Shown here: piece by piece, positions 32,220 to 41,268 of the stretch
Position numbering within the stretch: position 1 is the stretch's first letter
How the letters are laid out: the number at the start of each line of letters is the position of its first letter
Source: JAPPLB01 sp965204095
GTDB taxonomy: Bacteria > Acidobacteriota > Terriglobia > Bryobacterales > UBA6623
NCBI GenBank assembly: GCA_965204095.1
Contig: OZ241991.1
Coordinates: forward strand, 4,030,001 to 4,094,000
Direction: 5' to 3'
Length of the DNA: 64,000 nt
The notes under the pieces: model-generated
Database searches by the model: none
What the model was told of the DNA's origin: nothing
The model's input: only the letters and a program-made list of their open reading frames with translations
Translations under genes and position numbers: made by a program

Positions 32220-33572
32220 ATGTCACTGCAGTTATCCAATTTCGACCAGACCGGCCACGATCCCGACGCCTTGGCGCTGATCGTCGCCGCCGCCGCCCCG
32301 GACCTCTACATGGACTCCGACCGCGGCGGGACGCAGTCGCCGGAGTCCGGCGAGCTGGGCCTCGGGTCGGGCGAGACGCGCATAAGCGGCATCCGGTTAT
32401 TGAGCGGCAACCGCATCGCGCTCAACGACAACAACCTCCCGTCGTCGCTGTCGCTGTCGGACTGGTTCGGCGGCGCGGGGGCCTCCTCCTGGACGCTCCA
32501 CATCCAGACCGACGACGGCGAGGTCTCGACGAGCCAGATCCAGTCGTCGGGCGGCGACGTCGTGCGCTGGCAGTTCACCGCCGCCGCCGCGGCGGTGCTG
32601 AACGGCATCGCGGCCGGCGACCGCGTGATCATCGCCGTGACGCGCCCGACGCAACCCGTCGCGGCGCAGTTCTCCGGAGCGATGGGCGCGATTGCCGCCG
32701 CCCTGATCAAGCGCGCCCCCTCGAACCGGCCCATCGCGGCGCAGATTGCGGGCGCGGCGGGAACGCTCACCGCTGCCCTCGGCAAGATCCAGCCGTCCGT
32801 CGAGCCCCGCGCCGCCCTGGCCGCCTCGGTGGCGTCCGTCGAAGCGGGCCGCGCGGTCGAGCTGCGCTGGGCAGCCTCCGACGCCGGGCGCGTCGTGATC
32901 GCCGCCCTGCCCGGTCCGGACCTCGGCGAGGTGCCGCCGTCCGGCTCGCTCCGGACGTACCCGCGGGTCTCGACCACCTGGACGCTCACCGCCTACGGCG
33001 CGGCCGGGACCACCCCGGCCACGGCCGCGGTCACCGTGGCGGTCGAGCCGCGCGCGACCTTCGGCCCCGTCTCGCTGCTGCCGCCCAACGCCACCCCGTT
33101 CGAGCGCGCCCTCGAAGCGGCCCTGGCGCAAGACGTCGACATCCCGATCCGCAAGCTGTGGTCCTCGGCGGACTGCCCCGTCGACATGCTGCCTTGGCTC
33201 GCCTGGGCGCTGGGGGTCGAGGAGTGGGACTCCGACTGGCCCGAGCCGGTCAAGCGCGCCGCCGTCTCCAACGCGATCGCCGTGCACCGCGAGAAGGGCA
33301 CCCTGGCCGGGCTCAAGCGCGTGCTCGACACCGCCGGCGCCGAGTACGAGTACGTCGAGCGGCCCGCGGGCGTCCCGATGACCGCCAAGTTGTCGATCCT
33401 CAACTCGAACGCCGTTTATCTGCCCGACGTCGCCCGCGCCGTCAACCGCGTCAAGCGCGCCTCGCTCGATCTCGACATCGAGCTGCTGAGCGCCGCCGCC
33501 GGCCAGATCCCCGTAGCCGCCGGCCTGGGCGCCGCCACCGTAGTCGAGATCGAGGACTGGGGAGGGTTTTGA
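32220..33572 (+). CDS. Tail protein I with an added N-terminal region
   Basis: A 450-residue protein. The P2 gpI domain occupies about residues 282-430: SLLPPNATPFERALEAALAQ, VDMLPWLAWALGVEEWDSDW, EKGTLAGLKRVLDTAGAEYE. Ahead of it are about 280 residues not found in P2 gpI (about 180 residues): a beta-rich segment and an immunoglobulin-like domain (AVELRWAASDAGRVVIAALP, TTWTLTAYGAAGTTPATAAV). The ATG follows CTATCCACTAACCAC with no ribosome site. Confidence 0.85.
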   Translation: MSLQLSNFDQTGHDPDALALIVAAAAPDLYMDSDRGGTQSPESGELGLGSGETRISGIRLLSGNRIALNDNNLPSSLSLSDWFGGAGASSWTLHIQTDDGEVSTSQIQSSGGDVVRWQFTAAAAAVLNGIAAGDRVIIAVTRPTQPVAAQFSGAMGAIAAALIKRAPSNRPIAAQIAGAAGTLTAALGKIQPSVEPRAALAASVASVEAGRAVELRWAASDAGRVVIAALPGPDLGEVPPSGSLRTYPRVSTTWTLTAYGAAGTTPATAAVTVAVEPRATFGPVSLLPPNATPFERALEAALAQDVDIPIRKLWSSADCPVDMLPWLAWALGVEEWDSDWPEPVKRAAVSNAIAVHREKGTLAGLKRVLDTAGAEYEYVERPAGVPMTAKLSILNSNAVYLPDVARAVNRVKRASLDLDIELLSAAAGQIPVAAGLGAATVVEIEDWGGF

Positions 33573-33610
33573 GTTTTCAGTCTAAAAACTAAAAACCAAA
33601 AACTAAAAAC

Positions 33611-34522
33611 ATGCCTTTCGAACTCCGAATCACCGACCTCGGACGCGCCGCCCTGGCCGACGGCTCGAACCGCGGCACGAACGCGGTCCGGCTGACCAAG
33701 ATGGCCATCGGCTCGGGCCAGGGTCCGGGCGGGGCGGCCGACGATGGCCGCACGGCGCTGCGCAACCAGCGCGCGGTAGTCGCGCTGGGCGGCTCGACGA
33801 TGGTCTCGGGGCGCATCGCGGTGCGCGGCGAGTTCCAGCCCACGGCGGCCTACGGCGTGACCGAGCTCGGTCTGCTGGGCCAGGTCGGGGCGGATCCGGA
33901 AATCCTCGTCGCCTACTGGACCGACGATGGCGAGCGGCTGGCCTCGACGGTCGCCGGTACGCGGCTGGTGATCGCCGGCTCGATCGATATCGCTCCGGCG
34001 GCGGCCGAGGTCACCGTCAACGTCGACGCCTCGGTCTCGCTGGGCGACCCGGCGCTGAGCGCGACGGTGACGGCCCTGGGCGGCCGGGTGGACACCGCCG
34101 AGGCGGACATCGACGCCCTCGAGACGCGCATGACCACGGCCGAATCCGACATCGACGCGGTCGAGACCCGCCTGGACACCGCCGAATCGGACATCGACGC
34201 CCTTGAAAACTCCGATTTCGGGGCGCTCATCACCGCGCTGACCGCGCGAGTCGCAGCATTGGAGGGAGCATCAGTGATCCGATCGATACGGCGGGGCTCC
34301 GTCACCACAACGGGAACGAATCAGACCGCAACGATCCCCTCGGTCAATGTTGGCCGCAGCATGCTGAGCCTGATCTCACAGGCTCTGATTTGGGGGGGCG
34401 CCACCGTAAAAGCGAGCCAAATCAGACTCAATCTCAACAGCGCCACACAGATAGGGATTTTGGTGGCCGGCACGGACGGCCAGTCCATCACTATCGCCTA
34501 CCAAGTGGTCGAGTTCGAGTGA
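33611..34522 (+). CDS. Tail fibre protein with trimeric coiled coil
   Basis: A 303-residue protein. The N-terminus (FELRITDLGRAALADGSNRG) is the phage tail-collar/DUF3751-type domain that attaches fibres to the baseplate. Residues 155-215 are a repeating coiled coil (AEADIDALETRMTTAESDID). The C-terminus is a small beta-rich tip (SVTTTGTNQTATIPSVNVG). It is short for a full fibre, so it may be a fibre stem. Confidence 0.8.
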   Translation: MPFELRITDLGRAALADGSNRGTNAVRLTKMAIGSGQGPGGAADDGRTALRNQRAVVALGGSTMVSGRIAVRGEFQPTAAYGVTELGLLGQVGADPEILVAYWTDDGERLASTVAGTRLVIAGSIDIAPAAAEVTVNVDASVSLGDPALSATVTALGGRVDTAEADIDALETRMTTAESDIDAVETRLDTAESDIDALENSDFGALITALTARVAALEGASVIRSIRRGSVTTTGTNQTATIPSVNVGRSMLSLISQALIWGGATVKASQIRLNLNSATQIGILVAGTDGQSITIAYQVVEFE

Positions 34523-34529
34523 GGATGCC

Positions 34530-34967
34530 ATGACAAAAAAATATGCAGAGCTCGATGCCGCCGGCATTTGTTTTCACGAATTCGAATACATGGCCGCCGA
34601 GGCGCCGCAAAGTGTCCCAGCGGGCCTGATGGACGTCACGGCCCGTACCGACGGCCCCTGGCTGGGCAAGATATACGACGCCCAGACCGACACGTTCGCC
34701 TGGCCGGAGCCGACGGCCAAGCTGACGGCCTCGGCGGCGAGGATCGCCCAGGGCGAAAAAGTCACGCTGACGTGGCGGACCACCGACGCGCTGAGCGCCG
34801 AGATCACGAACGTCAACGCCGGCGGCGCCCTGGTCCACCGCTGCGAGCCGCCCGGTGCCGGCGTGGTCGAGGTCGAGCCGGGTCAGACCTTCACCTACGA
34901 GCTGACCGCCACGGGCCGCGCGGGGACCACTCCGGCCAAGGCCCGCCGGAGAGTCACCGTAATCTGA
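34530..34967 (+). CDS. Fibre-associated protein with Ig-like domain
   Basis: A 145-residue protein, 7 bases after the fibre gene. The N-terminus (KKYAELDAAGICFHEFEYMA) resembles fibre assembly/cap proteins. Residues 65-145 form an Ig-like domain (EKVTLTWRTTDALSAEITNV, TFTYELTATGRAGTTPAKAR) very like the one in the extended gpI. It probably decorates or caps the fibre. Confidence 0.6.
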   Translation: MTKKYAELDAAGICFHEFEYMAAEAPQSVPAGLMDVTARTDGPWLGKIYDAQTDTFAWPEPTAKLTASAARIAQGEKVTLTWRTTDALSAEITNVNAGGALVHRCEPPGAGVVEVEPGQTFTYELTATGRAGTTPAKARRRVTVI

Positions 34968-35021
34968 CGCGAGTCAACTGAAAACTGAAAACCAAAAACT
35001 GAAAACTGTCCGGAGGACACA

Positions 35022-36395
35022 ATGAGCAACGGATTTCATCACGGAGTCGAAGTCATCGAGATCGACGCGGGGGTGCGCCCGATCGAGGGTGTATCGGCGT
35101 CGGTCATCGGATTGCTGGGAACGGCGCTGAAGGGGCCGGTCAAGGTCCCCACCCTGATATCGAGCCGCACCGCCGGCGAGGAGACCTTCGGTTCGTCCGG
35201 CGGCACGATCGCCGCGGCGCTCAAGGCCGTCTTCGAGCAGGCCACCGCGCAGGTCGTCGTCGTCAACGCCCTCGACCCGAGCGTCGACAAGACCTCGCAG
35301 GCCGAGGCCGACTACTCGCTCGACGGCGATTCGGTGAGCGTCGCCCACCAGTACCTGGTCGCGTCGAGCGTCGTCGTCAAGAGCGACGACGGCGGGACGA
35401 CCTACGTAGCCGGGACCGACTACACCGTGGACGCCGAGGCGGGCAAGGTGACGCGCATTGACGGCGGAGGCATCGCCGCGGACGCGGACCTCAAGATCGC
35501 CTACGACTACGCCGACGAGTCGGAGGTGACGGACGCCGAGCTGGTCGCGGCGGCCGCGAGTTTCGTCAACGCCGAGGCCGTGACCGGCTCGAAGCCGCGC
35601 ATCCTGATCGCGCCCGGCTACACCGAGCACGTCACGCGGGCCAACCCCGCCGGGCCGCCCACGGCGGCGCCGGTCACCACCGGCCTGGTCGCCACCGCCG
35701 AGCGGATCCGCGCGGTCATCGTCGCCGACGGCCCCAACACCACCCAGGCCGACGCCATCGCCTACCGCAACCTGCTCTCGAACCGCCGCGTCTACGTGGT
35801 CGATCCGGGTGTCCGCGTAACGGACGCCGCCGGCGCCGTCTCCGACGCCCCGGCCTCGGCGCGGATCGCGGGCCTGATCGTGCGCAACGACCGCGAGCGC
35901 GGCTACTGGTCGAGCCCGTCGAACCGCCAGGTCCTCGGGATCTCGGGGACGTCCCGCGCGGTGGACTTCACCCTCGGTGACGCCTCCTCGAGCGCCAACC
36001 TGCTCAACGACGCCGAGGTGTCCACCATCATCCGGTCGCCGCTGGGCGGCTACCGCCTGTGGGGCAACCGCACCGCCAGCGCCGACGCCAAGTGGGCCTT
36101 CCTGCCGGTCGTGCGCACCGCCGACGTCATCAACGAGAGCCTGCTGCGCGCGCACCTGTGGGCGGTCGACCGCAACCTCACCAAGACCTACGTCGAGGAC
36201 GTGGTCGAGTCCGTCAACGACTTCCTGCGGCGGCTCCAGGCGCAGGGCGCCATCCTGAGCGGCCGCTGCTGGGCCGACGAGGGCCTCAACGACGCTGCCG
36301 CCCGCGAGGCCGGAAGGGTCTACTTCGACTTCGAGTTCGACCCGCCCAGCCCCGCCGAAAGAATCACTTTCAGAAGCCAAGTTGTTAGTGGTTAG
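35022..36395 (+). CDS. Contractile tail sheath protein (P2 FI-like)
   Basis: A 457-residue sheath subunit: GVEVIEIDAGVRPIEGVSAS, VIGLLGTALKGPVKVPTLIS, SSPSNRQVLGISGTSRAVDF and the C-terminal VESVNDFLRRLQAQGAILSG. A good CCGGAGGACAC site precedes the ATG. It surrounds the tail tube and contracts on infection. Confidence 0.95.
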   Translation: MSNGFHHGVEVIEIDAGVRPIEGVSASVIGLLGTALKGPVKVPTLISSRTAGEETFGSSGGTIAAALKAVFEQATAQVVVVNALDPSVDKTSQAEADYSLDGDSVSVAHQYLVASSVVVKSDDGGTTYVAGTDYTVDAEAGKVTRIDGGGIAADADLKIAYDYADESEVTDAELVAAAASFVNAEAVTGSKPRILIAPGYTEHVTRANPAGPPTAAPVTTGLVATAERIRAVIVADGPNTTQADAIAYRNLLSNRRVYVVDPGVRVTDAAGAVSDAPASARIAGLIVRNDRERGYWSSPSNRQVLGISGTSRAVDFTLGDASSSANLLNDAEVSTIIRSPLGGYRLWGNRTASADAKWAFLPVVRTADVINESLLRAHLWAVDRNLTKTYVEDVVESVNDFLRRLQAQGAILSGRCWADEGLNDAAAREAGRVYFDFEFDPPSPAERITFRSQVVSG

Positions 36396-36448
36396 TTTCT
36401 AGTTTTTAGCTAAAAACTGAAAACCAAAAACTAAAAACCGAACACGAA

Positions 36449-36619
36449 ATGACTGAAATCGTAACCGTAATCGGGATCGTGGCGGTAGGCCTGCTCGGAG
36501 CTGTGGCCGGCTGGCTAGGCGGATATCAGCATGGGCTCCGCGATTACGACCGATCGATATGGCGGGGCCTGGCCCGCCTGCATGCCAAGCCGCCCAAGGC
36601 GGCGAGCACGAAAAACTGA
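36449..36619 (+). CDS. Small single-pass membrane protein between sheath and tube
   Basis: A 56-residue protein with one N-terminal membrane helix (IVTVIGIVAVGLLGAVAGWL) and a basic tail (RDYDRSIWRGLARLHAKPPK). The 3' end carries a GCCGCC-CAA-GGCGGC hairpin and runs into an array, so the last residues are repeat-derived. The ATG is preceded by AACCGAACACGAA, without a ribosome site. Unknown function; possibly lysis or exclusion related. Confidence 0.5.
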   Translation: MTEIVTVIGIVAVGLLGAVAGWLGGYQHGLRDYDRSIWRGLARLHAKPPKAASTKN

Positions 36620-36659
36620 AAACTGAAAACCAAAAACTAAAAACCAAAGGAGTTAACCA

Positions 36660-37166
36660 ATGGCCATTGAGAGCGTACTCAGAGACATCAATTTATTCGT
36701 GGACGGCCGCGGCTACGCCGGCAAGATCGCCGAGTTCACGCTGCCGAAACTGACCGTCAAGACCGAGGAGTTCCGCGCCGGCGGCATGGATGCGCCGGTC
36801 GAGCTCGACATGGGGCTCGAGAAGATCGAGTGCGACTTCTCGCTCGACTCGATCGACCGCGACGCGCTGCGCCTGTGGGGCCTGGCGCAGGGCGACCAGC
36901 CCGCGCTGACCTTCCGGGGCGCGGTGCAGGACCGTGGCGGCGAGGTCAAGGCCGTGGTCGTCCGCACCCGGGGCCAGATCAAGGAGGTCGACTACGGCTC
37001 CTGGAAGCCGGGCGAGAAGGCCACCCTGAAGTTCATGGCCGCCGTCGACTACTACAAGCTCGAGGTCGACGGCGAGACCGTCCACGAGATCGACATCGAG
37101 AACTACACGCGCATCGTCAACGGCGTCGACCAGGTCGCCGCCAGAAGGGCCGCCCTGGGGCTGTAG
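36660..37166 (+). CDS. Tail tube protein (P2 FII-like)
   Basis: A 168-residue tube subunit with ESVLRDINLFVDGRGYAGKI, FTLPKLTVKTEEFRAGGMDA, PVELDMGLEKIECDFSLDSI and KFMAAVDYYKLEVDGETVHE. An AAAGGAGTTAACCA site precedes the ATG. In P2 the tail chaperone and tape measure genes should follow; here they are elsewhere in the window. Confidence 0.95.
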   Translation: MAIESVLRDINLFVDGRGYAGKIAEFTLPKLTVKTEEFRAGGMDAPVELDMGLEKIECDFSLDSIDRDALRLWGLAQGDQPALTFRGAVQDRGGEVKAVVVRTRGQIKEVDYGSWKPGEKATLKFMAAVDYYKLEVDGETVHEIDIENYTRIVNGVDQVAARRAALGL

Positions 37167-37291
37167 GCCTGGGAGCGCGGGGGGGGGTGCCCTCTGGGCC
37201 GGCCCGCTAAGCGCGAGGCGAAAGCCAGCGCGAACTCCAATGTTTTTACGAGTCACCAGACAAGGCTTTTGAGGAATGGAGATTGCTGAGA

Positions 37292-37378
37292 GGGGCCGCA
37301 ACAACGGCCGGCATTGCCGAGTGGTAGAGCCAGGGGAGACCACCGCTAATGGCGTAAGCCCTGGTGGCCGGCGGCCCC
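37292..37378. ncRNA. Candidate structured RNA between tube and fibre genes
   Basis: GGGGCCGC at 37292-37299 pairs perfectly with GCGGCCCC at 37371-37378. Inside, CCAGGG (37330-37335) pairs with CCCTGG (37359-37364), which encloses CGC-TAATG-GCG. The motif TGCCGAGTGGT appears at about 37315 and again at about 37400. The 324-base gap around it (37167-37490) has no gene and has array pieces at both ends. Strand is not determined; no known RNA family was recognised. Confidence 0.45.
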
Positions 37379-37490
37379 GTACACACAAGGGCGACACCTG
37401 CCGAGTGGTGTGACGGCTCGGAGAGACGAGCAAGGATTTTGAGGTTTTTCACTAAAAACTGACAACTAAAAACTGAGAAAGAAGGACCAC

Positions 37491-37778
37491 ATGAGCACAC
37501 AGACGCAAACAAAGCCATCGGCTCCGGACCCGAAACCGTTCGGGACATTGCTGACCGAGGCGGTGCGGGACGTGCAGTCCGGACTGACGGCTCTGCAGAC
37601 GGCCGAAGGACAGGAGCTCGCGGCTGGAGAGCAGGTCGCCGCGGCGGAAGCGGCCCTGACGGACGCGCGCACGGCGAAAGCCGGCGCCGCCGCGACCAAG
37701 GATTCCGCGCGGACGTCGCTCAAGGCGGCGTTGACCGGCCTGAGCGACGCCGTCGTCACCTACCGCGACTCGCTGTAG
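37491..37778 (+). CDS. Small alanine-rich coiled-coil protein
   Basis: A 95-residue helical protein (LTEAVRDVQSGLTALQTAEG, AAAEAALTDARTAKAGAAAT) with a good GAAAGAAGGACCAC ribosome site. It lies between the tube gene and the duplicated fibres. It may be a fibre-linked or tail chaperone-like protein; not recognised. Confidence 0.5.
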   Translation: MSTQTQTKPSAPDPKPFGTLLTEAVRDVQSGLTALQTAEGQELAAGEQVAAAEAALTDARTAKAGAAATKDSARTSLKAALTGLSDAVVTYRDSL

Positions 37779-37848
37779 CGCAGCCGGTCGAAAAAAAGAT
37801 TTTCGTCCGCCGGTCCAATCGGCCAGCGGGCGATCCAGGTGTCCGGGG

Positions 37849-38655
37849 ATCTTGCGGGAGCCCCCGGCCGCTGATCAGAAACAAGGGTTTTCAACAACCA
37901 CCAACCAATCAACAACAACCAATAAGGAGAAAACAAGAAAAACATGTCGAATATCACACTGGAAGAAATTCGCACCGAGCTGGCAGGATTCGTGCAAGAC
38001 ACCGTCGATGCCCTCGGTTACGCGACCTATGGAAGCGACTACAAGGGCAAGTGGGTGGCGGGAGATTATGACGTCGAAACGGTGGTAAGCCACAACCTCC
38101 GGTTCTACTCCAGCCTCGTGGCTCGAACGGCAACCGACACCGCCGATCCCTCGCTGGACACGGCTGCGTGGAAGCTGCTCGGCTCAGCCGCCACGATCCG
38201 GGGGATCAGCCAGGACAACGTCGACGCCTTGGGCCACTCCACCTATGGAAGCCTGTACAAGGGGCTTTGGACAGGGGGAGTCCATGCTGTCGGAGAGTAC
38301 CGAAGCTATGGCGGACGGTACTACCGCTGCAAGACGGACCGGACCGCGAGCGACACCGACAGCCCGCCCATGGACGAGGCCGGGTGGGAAGTGGTCGGCT
38401 CGTCGTTCGTGGTGCAGGGCGACATCGAGACGGCGAAGCAGGAGAACATCGACACCGCCGCCGACCTTGTGTTCGGCAGCTCGTACCGGGGCAAGTGGAA
38501 ACGCGACAGCTACGATCCCGGCGACGTGGTCTACGACGAGGAGGGGAAGGGCTTCTACGAGTGCGACATCGCCCGCACCCAGAGGAACAGGAACCCTCCG
38601 TCGGTCAACACGTCCCATTGGAGCCGCGTCGATCCCCTGAACAAGGTCGTCAAGG
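37849..38655 (+). repeat. Tail-fibre 5' duplication, unit 1
   Basis: Leader plus the first about 240 codons of the fibre gene are repeated almost base for base at 39544-40350, an offset of exactly 1695 bases. The shared leader includes GGGTTTTCAACAACCACCAA and AATAAGGAGAAAACAAG. Beyond the unit the two genes diverge. Confidence 0.9.
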
Positions 38656-39521
38656 ACTCGACCGGGCTGGCCCGTGTCAAGAGCCAGGCCTTCACGTCGA
38701 ACGGCACCTGGACCAAGCCCGCCAACGTCGAAAACGTCCGCGTCATGCTCATCGGCGGCGGTGGTGGTGGCGGCGGCGGAAACAAATACGCTCCCGGCAG
38801 TAGAAATGTTCCAACCAAAGGCGCTCACGTTGGGGCGGGCGGTGGAGGACAAGCGGGCTCGTTCGTTCTCATCGAAGCGCCGGTGACAGCCGATGTCCCC
38901 GTGACCATCGGTGCAGGTGGCTCAGGCGGAAAGAGAGAAGACGCGACTGCTTCCAAGCCTGGAACGGACGGAGGGGATACCTCCTTCGGCGATATTGCGG
39001 TAGCCCGTGGCGGCAAGGGCGGTGGTCGCGGCAGATCGGTCTTCCCAGAGATCAGCTTTGACTACAAGGTGGTATCCGTTCACGGTGTCGGCGGCGGACA
39101 GCAAGAGGGAAATCGTGACATATCGTCCTCTCGCCGGTCAGGGCCGATCTTCGTCAATGGCTCTGCCGGCGGTCATGGCGGAGGACGTTGGAAGTCTTCC
39201 GAAGAGGCGTCCGTCATCGGACAGAATGGCGATTCCTTCGACGGGTTTCCCAACTCCGAGGGCGGCGCGCAAGGAGGCACTGTCGGGGCGCCTAACGGCG
39301 GCGGCGGCGGCGGAATGCGCGGCCCTGGCGGTGCAGGAGGCGCCGGAGGACTTCGTGCGCAAAATGACGACCCTCACGGGAAAAATGCGCCTGCTGCCAA
39401 CTCGGGCGCGGGCGGCGGCGGTGGAGGCGGAGTGATTGCTTCCCAGTCGGGAGTCACCTATTACGGCGGCAATGGCGGCGATGGCGCATCCGGCTATGCC
39501 GTCGTGTTCTGGACGGAGTGA
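37944..39521 (+). CDS. Glycine-rich tail fibre / receptor-binding protein A
   Basis: A 525-residue protein with a good AAGGAGAAAACAAG site. The N-terminal 245 residues hold three about 75-residue repeats, each with YGSxYKGKW, a beta-rich segment and a closing W (AWKLLG, GWEVVG, HWSRVD), similar to carbohydrate-binding CBM5/12-like modules. After QAFTSNGTWTKPANVENVRV comes a glycine-rich tip (GGGGGGGGG, then many short GG-containing turns) ending SGYAVVFWTE. Such polyglycine tips act as host-receptor adhesins in T4-like S16 gp38. It shares its N-terminus with fibre B but not its tip. Confidence 0.8.
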   Translation: MSNITLEEIRTELAGFVQDTVDALGYATYGSDYKGKWVAGDYDVETVVSHNLRFYSSLVARTATDTADPSLDTAAWKLLGSAATIRGISQDNVDALGHSTYGSLYKGLWTGGVHAVGEYRSYGGRYYRCKTDRTASDTDSPPMDEAGWEVVGSSFVVQGDIETAKQENIDTAADLVFGSSYRGKWKRDSYDPGDVVYDEEGKGFYECDIARTQRNRNPPSVNTSHWSRVDPLNKVVKDSTGLARVKSQAFTSNGTWTKPANVENVRVMLIGGGGGGGGGNKYAPGSRNVPTKGAHVGAGGGGQAGSFVLIEAPVTADVPVTIGAGGSGGKREDATASKPGTDGGDTSFGDIAVARGGKGGGRGRSVFPEISFDYKVVSVHGVGGGQQEGNRDISSSRRSGPIFVNGSAGGHGGGRWKSSEEASVIGQNGDSFDGFPNSEGGAQGGTVGAPNGGGGGGMRGPGGAGGAGGLRAQNDDPHGKNAPAANSGAGGGGGGGVIASQSGVTYYGGNGGDGASGYAVVFWTE

Positions 39522-39543
39522 ATGATGAGAAGGGCGGCCGGGG

Positions 39544-40350
39544 GTCTTGCGGGAGTCCCCGGCCGCCGATCAGAAACAAGGGTTTTCAACAACCACCAAC
39601 CAATCAACAACAACCAATAAGGAGAAAACAAGAAAAACATGTCGAATATCACACTGGAAGAAATTCGCACCGAGCTGGCAGGATTCGTGCAAGACACCGT
39701 CGATGCCCTCGGTTACGCGACCTATGGAAGCGACTACAAGGGCAAGTGGGTGGCGGGAGATTATGACGTCGAAACGGTGGTAAGCCACAACCTCCGGTTC
39801 TACTCCAGCCTCGTGGCTCGAACGGCAACCGACACCGCCGATCCCTCGCTGGACACGGCTGCGTGGAAGCTGCTCGGCTCAGCCGCCACGATCCGGGGGA
39901 TCAGCCAGGACAACGTCGACGCCTTGGGCCACTCCACCTATGGAAGCCTGTACAAGGGGCTTTGGGCGGCGGGAGTCCATGCTGTCGGAGAGTACCGAAG
40001 CCATGGCGGACGGTACTACCGCTGCAAGACGGACCGGACCGCGAGCGACACCGACAGCCCGCCCATGGACGAGGTCGGATGGGAAGTGGTCGGCTCGTCG
40101 TTCGTGGTGCAGGGCGACATCGAGACGGCGAAGCAGGAGAACATCGACACCGCCGCCGACCTCGTGTTCGGCAGCTCGTACCGGGGCAAGTGGGAACGCG
40201 CCGCCTACGAACCCGGCGACGTGGTCTACGACGAGGAAGGCAAGGGCTTCTACGAGTGCGACATCGCCCGCACTCAGAGGAACAGGAACCCTCCGTCGGT
40301 CAACACGTCGCATTGGAGCCGCGTCGATCCCCTGAACAAGGTCGTCAAGG
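39544..40350 (+). repeat. Tail-fibre 5' duplication, unit 2
   Basis: Second copy of the 5' fibre segment. It begins at GGGTCTTGCGGGAGTCCCCG just after the end of fibre A. A few substitutions cluster late in the unit (for example WAAGVHAVGEYRSHGG versus WTGGVHAVGEYRSYGG). Confidence 0.9.
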
Positions 40351-41192
40351 ACTCGAAGGGATTGGCAAGAACCAGGAGCCAGGTATTTACCGAAAGCGGC
40401 AACTGGGTCAAGCCCAGAAATGTTGATTCCGTTCGCGTGAAGTTGGTGGGCGGAGGAGGAGGCGGCGGCGGGGCTGGTGGAGTCTTTGCGTCGTACAACA
40501 ATCATGCAACCAGCGGCGGCGGCGGCGGCGGAGCAAGCGGAGAACTTATCGTCGACGATGTTCTTGTGACTGGAGATGTAGAAGTCACGATTGGCGAAGG
40601 TGGTGAAGGTGGAGCCGGTGGTGTTGGGAATCAAAATGGATTTCAAGGCGGCAATGGCGGGGACACATCTTTCGGCACGCATCTGACGGCGAAGGGGGGA
40701 TCACGGGGGAACAATACTGCCGGCGGCAGATCCAACCAGCTTTCATACGGTGGCTCGGCAGGTCATGGAGCAGGGCAGAACAACCTGTTTGGTATTGGAA
40801 GCGTCTCGGGCGGACAAGGTGGCGGCGGTGTATCGTCCAGCAGTAGCGGTCACAGCGTAGCCACCCCCGCAGCAGGTGTATCGCATGGCTTGGGAATCCA
40901 CACGGAAGGTGGTTCCGCTGGGAGCGGGGCGCGTTCAGGACGAAGAGGCGGTGGTGGTGGCGGCGGTGGCGCTGCCGGCATCAGAGGGAACGGCGGCGAC
41001 GGCGGGCACGGAATAACCAGAGAAGGCAATGGCCTGGACGGGGAAAGTGCAGAGGCCAATTCCGGCGCTGGCGGAGGAGGTGGCGGCGGTGCGTATGATT
41101 CCGCTCCGCGCACTGGCGTTGGCGACTCAAGAACAGGTGGCAGCGGCGGAAGAGGCGGTTCTGGATACGCCGTCGTGTTCTGGACGGAGTGA
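39639..41192 (+). CDS. Glycine-rich tail fibre / receptor-binding protein B
   Basis: A 517-residue paralogue of the protein at 37944. Residues 1-240 are nearly identical. The tip is different in sequence (AGGVFASYNNHATSGGGGGG, GEGGEGGAGGVGNQNGFQGG) but equally glycine rich, and both end SGYAVVFWTE. It has the same leader and ribosome site, so both are probably translated alike. Two fibres with one attachment domain and different tips suggest two receptor specificities. Confidence 0.8.
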   Translation: MSNITLEEIRTELAGFVQDTVDALGYATYGSDYKGKWVAGDYDVETVVSHNLRFYSSLVARTATDTADPSLDTAAWKLLGSAATIRGISQDNVDALGHSTYGSLYKGLWAAGVHAVGEYRSHGGRYYRCKTDRTASDTDSPPMDEVGWEVVGSSFVVQGDIETAKQENIDTAADLVFGSSYRGKWERAAYEPGDVVYDEEGKGFYECDIARTQRNRNPPSVNTSHWSRVDPLNKVVKDSKGLARTRSQVFTESGNWVKPRNVDSVRVKLVGGGGGGGGAGGVFASYNNHATSGGGGGGASGELIVDDVLVTGDVEVTIGEGGEGGAGGVGNQNGFQGGNGGDTSFGTHLTAKGGSRGNNTAGGRSNQLSYGGSAGHGAGQNNLFGIGSVSGGQGGGGVSSSSSGHSVATPAAGVSHGLGIHTEGGSAGSGARSGRRGGGGGGGGAAGIRGNGGDGGHGITREGNGLDGESAEANSGAGGGGGGGAYDSAPRTGVGDSRTGGSGGRGGSGYAVVFWTE

Positions 41193-41261
41193 ATGATGAG
41201 AAAAGAATTTGCCAACGACGACGAAGACGCCTTTGGCGACGACGACGAGTTCAAGACCTGA
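41193..41261 (+). CDS. Tiny acidic protein after fibre B
   Basis: Twenty-two residues, MMRKEFANDDEDAFGDDDEF then KT, starting directly after the fibre stop (TGAATGATG). The equivalent position after fibre A also has ATGATGAGA, but that frame runs into repeat sequence. It may be a real coupled leader peptide or a fibre chaperone remnant. Confidence 0.35.
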   Translation: MMRKEFANDDEDAFGDDDEFKT

Positions 41262-41268
41262 GGCAACA

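Noticed and set aside
37292..37378. tRNA gene
   Set aside because: GCCGAGTGGT looks like a D-arm of a tRNA, but no acceptor stem, anticodon arm or T-arm can be fitted.
37849..41192. Diversity-generating retroelement driving fibre variation
   Set aside because: No reverse transcriptase, template repeat or adenine-specific substitution pattern was seen; the duplication explains the similarity.
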